From Wenzhouxiangella sp. (GTDB taxonomy: Bacteria > Pseudomonadota > Gammaproteobacteria > Xanthomonadales > Wenzhouxiangellaceae): a stretch of DNA of 8,149 nt. A program made the translations under genes and the position numbers. Below the pieces are notes generated by a model. That model was not told the DNA's origin. It was given only the letters and a program-made list of their open reading frames with translations, and did not search any database. The stretch is from contig SKZJ01000312.1 of the NCBI GenBank assembly GCA_007127425.1, forward strand, positions 1-8,149. Reading direction: 5' to 3'. Below are positions 6,415-8,149 of this stretch, one piece after another; within the stretch, counting starts at the first letter, position 1, and each line of letters starts with the position of its first letter.

Positions 6415-6687
6415 TCAGGCGAAATGCTCGTCGAGGTGGCGGTGGATCTCGGCTTCGACTTTCGGCTGCATATAACTCAGCAGGAAGTTGAGCTTTGCCC
6501 GCACGTGCACGGCTTGTTCATCGACGTCGATCTCGCCGTGAACGCCGAAGCGTTCGAAGACGATGGTGTCGCCGTCCCAGCCGTACTCGATGTCGAACTT
6601 GTCGGCCAGGTCCTGGGCCAGTTCGTCGGCGATCTGCTGGGCTTCTTCCAGGCTTTTGCCGTGGGGCTTGTGGATATCGATGCTCAT
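6415..6687 (-). CDS. Polyhydroxyalkanoic acid system family protein (PHA_gran_rgn)
   Basis: A 90-residue small acidic protein starting MSIDIHKPHGKSLEEAQQIA. I recognise it as the polyhydroxyalkanoic acid system family, small proteins (about 90 residues) first noted next to polyhydroxyalkanoate genes and named for granule association; the biochemical role is not established. Visible features are an N-terminal helix (about 11-30, SLEEAQQIADELAQDLADKF), then short strands around YGWDGDTIVFERFGVHGEIDV (35-55) and AVHVRAKLNFLLSYM (59-73), ending in a helix, EAEIHRHLDEHF. There is no signal peptide or membrane segment. The ATG at 6687-6685 has only a weak AAGAA element upstream. It lies 34 bases downstream of thrE on the same strand and is probably co-transcribed with it. 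No PHA synthase or phasin gene is in the window, so a PHA role here rests on family membership only. Confidence 0.8.
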   Translation of the reverse strand: MSIDIHKPHGKSLEEAQQIADELAQDLADKFDIEYGWDGDTIVFERFGVHGEIDVDEQAVHVRAKLNFLLSYMQPKVEAEIHRHLDEHFA

Positions 6688-6721
6688 CGGAATGTTTCTT
6701 GTTGTCAGTCCAGGCGTAATC

Positions 6722-7957
6722 TTACAGCGTGGTACGCGGTGGCAGCAGTACGCTGGCGAGGATGATGCCCGTGGTCAGGGCCACGGCGATGATGCCGGCG
6801 AGCATGGCCGTTTCGATACCGGAAAGGATATCGTCGCCGAGCAGGGCGGCCAGGCTGCGCATGCCGATACTGCCGGGCACCAGCAGGATCAGCCCCGGAA
6901 TATGCATGATGGATCCGGGACGGCGAGTGAAGTGCACGAACAGGTTGCCGGCCATGCCGATGGCCAGCGCACCGATGAAGGCGCCGATCACGGGGGCTTC
7001 GAGCCATCCGCCGACGCTGGCGCCGGCCCAGGCTATCAAGCAGGCGGCAAGGATCCAGATCCAGTCGCGGCGATGGGCCTGGATCAGCAGCATCAGCCCG
7101 AGCGCGCCGGCCAGCACGCCGGCAAACGGCAGCCAGTCGGGTCGTGGCGACGGGGCGACCAGGTCGATCGGTCCGACGATGGCCTGGCCGGCCATGCCGC
7201 CCAAAACCATGCCGAAGGCGAGGAGGGCGAAGATCATCACCGCGAAGGCCAGGCGTGACGAGCCGGATACCACGTGGCCGGTGGCCAGTTCTCGTGAGGC
7301 GGTGGTCATGTCCATGCCGGGAAGCAGCGGCAGCATGGCGGCGATGATGGCCGGCATCAGCGCGGTGTTGGCATCGAAGCCGCACCAGAGCGTGCCGAGA
7401 AAGGTGATCAGTGCAGCGGCCAGCGGGTTGATCAGACGCGAGCGCTCCAGGCGCCGGCGCATCCAGATCACGGTGAGTCCGGCGACTGCCCCCAGCGGGG
7501 CGGCCAACAGGGTTTCACGCCAGCCGCCACCAAGCAGCGAGGCGATGCCCCCGCCGATCAGCACGAACGCGGCAATCGCCGACCACCAGCCATAAATCGG
7601 CGGTGCACGATCGATGGCGCGCACGCGTTGATCGGCGGTTTCCGGCTCGATACGGCCGTCGGCCAGTTCTTCCATGACTGCGGTCAGGTCGGCCAGCTTG
7701 GACAGATTGGCCGAACCAGGCTCGGAGCGCACCAGGAAGGTTTGTTGCTGATGGTCATCGCCCAGTGAGACGATCAATGCAGTGGGCGTGGAGAAAAATT
7801 CGGCCTTCAGTCCCAGACGGTCGGCCATGATCTGCATGGCTGACTCCAGGCGATGAGCGGGAGAGCCCACGTGCAGGAGGGCACGGCCCAGATTGAGCAC
7901 CAGCGGGGCATAGCGTTGGGTCTCTGAAACTCCGGCTGCTTCGTTATCCACGTTCAT
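6722..7957 (-). CDS. thrE: ThrE-family threonine/serine exporter, single-chain
   Basis: A 411-residue inner-membrane protein of the threonine/serine exporter family, which moves L-threonine and L-serine out of the cell in Corynebacterium glutamicum ThrE. The soluble N-terminal domain (about 1-120) contains LNLGRALLHVGSPAHRLESAM (21-41), the family's conserved Gly/Arg/Glu helix. About ten membrane segments follow (roughly 124-143, 148-165, 175-192, 196-213, 236-260, 276-293, 298-315, 318-340, 352-370, 382-405). The two-halves structure is visible: PLLPGMDMTTASRELATGH (210-228) in the first half and LLVPGSIGMRSLAALL (358-373) in the second, the paired proline/glycine/arginine motifs of ThrE. 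Both halves are in one chain, unlike the split two-protein versions. The frame is open up to 8032, but that start would add 25 unconserved residues and overlap phzF; ATG at 7957-7955 gives the standard N-terminus MNVDNEAAG. The substrate in this organism is inferred from the family. Confidence 0.88.
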   Translation of the reverse strand: MNVDNEAAGVSETQRYAPLVLNLGRALLHVGSPAHRLESAMQIMADRLGLKAEFFSTPTALIVSLGDDHQQQTFLVRSEPGSANLSKLADLTAVMEELADGRIEPETADQRVRAIDRAPPIYGWWSAIAAFVLIGGGIASLLGGGWRETLLAAPLGAVAGLTVIWMRRRLERSRLINPLAAALITFLGTLWCGFDANTALMPAIIAAMLPLLPGMDMTTASRELATGHVVSGSSRLAFAVMIFALLAFGMVLGGMAGQAIVGPIDLVAPSPRPDWLPFAGVLAGALGLMLLIQAHRRDWIWILAACLIAWAGASVGGWLEAPVIGAFIGALAIGMAGNLFVHFTRRPGSIMHIPGLILLVPGSIGMRSLAALLGDDILSGIETAMLAGIIAVALTTGIILASVLLPPRTTL

Positions 7958-7987
7958 CGTATTCCGACAGGCTTGCGGGCCAGCGAA

Positions 7988-8005
7988 GTGTCGCATAATG
8001 CGCAC
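7988..8005. promoter_or_regulatory. Dyad over a -10-like box in the thrE/phzF divergent spacer
   Basis: The 73-base spacer between the thrE start (7957) and the phzF start (8031) contains CGCAT (7992-7996), A, ATGCG (7998-8002), flanked by GTG (7988-7990) and CAC (8003-8005) with one unpaired T on the left. The centre reads CATAAT on plus (7994-7999) and CATTAT on minus, so it could be a -10 for either gene. On plus, TTGCGG (7973-7978) lies 15 bases upstream; on minus the -35 is poor. The dyad is seen directly; the promoter assignment is weak inference. Confidence 0.35.
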
Positions 8006-8030
8006 GGACTGAACAAAGCGAAACCACCCC

Positions 8031-8149
8031 ATGAACCTTCAACTCTTCCAGGTCGACGCCTTTGCCGAGCACGTCTTCGAGGGCAATCCGGCGGCTGTGG
8101 TGCCCTTGCCGGAATGGCCCGGCGATGATCTGCTGCAGGCCATTGCCAA
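8031..8149 (+). CDS. PhzF-family isomerase/epimerase, N-terminal part (cut by window edge)
   Basis: The first 39 codons read MNLQLFQVDAFAEHVFEGN and continue PAAVVPLPEWPGDDLLQAIA. This matches the start of the PhzF family: a beta strand with VDAF, then the F.GNPAAVV block, then a helix. PhzF itself isomerises trans-2,3-dihydro-3-hydroxyanthranilate in phenazine synthesis, but most family members in non-phenazine bacteria are uncharacterised, and YddE-like proteins have no known substrate. The catalytic Glu, expected a few residues after the window edge, is not visible. No phenazine genes are present here, so I would not infer phenazine production. The ATG has no obvious ribosome binding site; the leader may be short (about 25 bases if the CATAAT box is used). 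It is divergent from thrE. Confidence 0.87.
   Translation, partial: MNLQLFQVDAFAEHVFEGNPAAVVPLPEWPGDDLLQAIA

Noticed and set aside
6563..7258. Long plus-strand open frame (231 codons) antisense to thrE and the PHA-system gene
   Set aside because: It is opposite two well-supported genes; its protein is a low-complexity Gly/Asp/His/Gln-rich string typical of antisense frames in GC-rich DNA.
7958..8032. N-terminal extension of ThrE by 25 residues
   Set aside because: The extension (MGWFRFVQSVRIMRHFAG and on) has no resemblance to ThrE starts, overlaps the phzF start codon and covers the divergent promoter region.
1..8149. Search for CRISPR arrays, tRNA or rRNA genes, insertion sequences, toxin-antitoxin or defence genes
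   Set aside because: No regularly spaced repeats, cloverleaf sequences, transposase motifs or terminal repeats were seen; all long coding regions are assigned to known families.

Overview
The window reads as chromosomal DNA from a GC-rich (roughly 60-65 % by eye) gammaproteobacterium. EfpL (YeiP) is essentially gammaproteobacterial. A fused chorismate mutase/prephenate dehydrogenase, a ThrE-type exporter, a small polyhydroxyalkanoate-system protein and a large TonB-dependent receptor together fit a Xanthomonadales- or Wenzhouxiangella-like lineage. This placement is inference from gene content and could be wrong at family level. The gene density, even composition and lack of transposases, integrases, tRNAs or CRISPR repeats suggest ordinary core/shell chromosome, not a mobile island.

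Layout. Positions 1-676 (minus) hold the first 225 residues of a TonB-dependent outer-membrane receptor cut by the window edge. A 227-base gap follows. Positions 904-3210 (minus) encode a membrane-anchored penicillin-acylase-family Ntn hydrolase. Its start overlaps by 26 bases the end of a REC-REC-GGDEF diguanylate cyclase (3185-4528, minus), so these two form a tightly coupled pair. A 196-base divergent intergenic region carries a perfect 8-bp inverted repeat and a -10-like box. It leads into a plus-strand pair: efpL (4725-5291), then tyrA (5296-6399) after only 4 bases. This pair converges, with 15 bases between, on a minus-strand pair: a ThrE-family threonine/serine exporter (start best placed at 7957) and a 90-residue polyhydroxyalkanoic-acid-system protein (6415-6687). 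A 73-base divergent spacer separates thrE from the first 39 codons of a PhzF-family isomerase (8031 to the right edge).

How the genes may work together. The cyclase makes c-di-GMP in response to phosphorylation, most likely of its second receiver, because the first has lost its phosphoacceptor aspartate. The co-translated acylase keeps all the catalytic positions I could index, including a histidine at the beta-23 position as in N-acyl-homoserine-lactone acylases. A joint role in signalling or surface behaviour is a reasonable but unproven inference. EfpL rescues ribosomes at difficult peptide motifs, and TyrA makes 4-hydroxyphenylpyruvate for tyrosine. Their pairing looks like shared transcription rather than one pathway. 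No defence system, toxin-antitoxin pair or clearly novel multi-gene system is visible. The most interesting items are the overlap of cyclase and acylase inside a run of Asp codons, the reversed degeneration of the receiver domains compared with PleD, and two dyads in divergent promoter regions.
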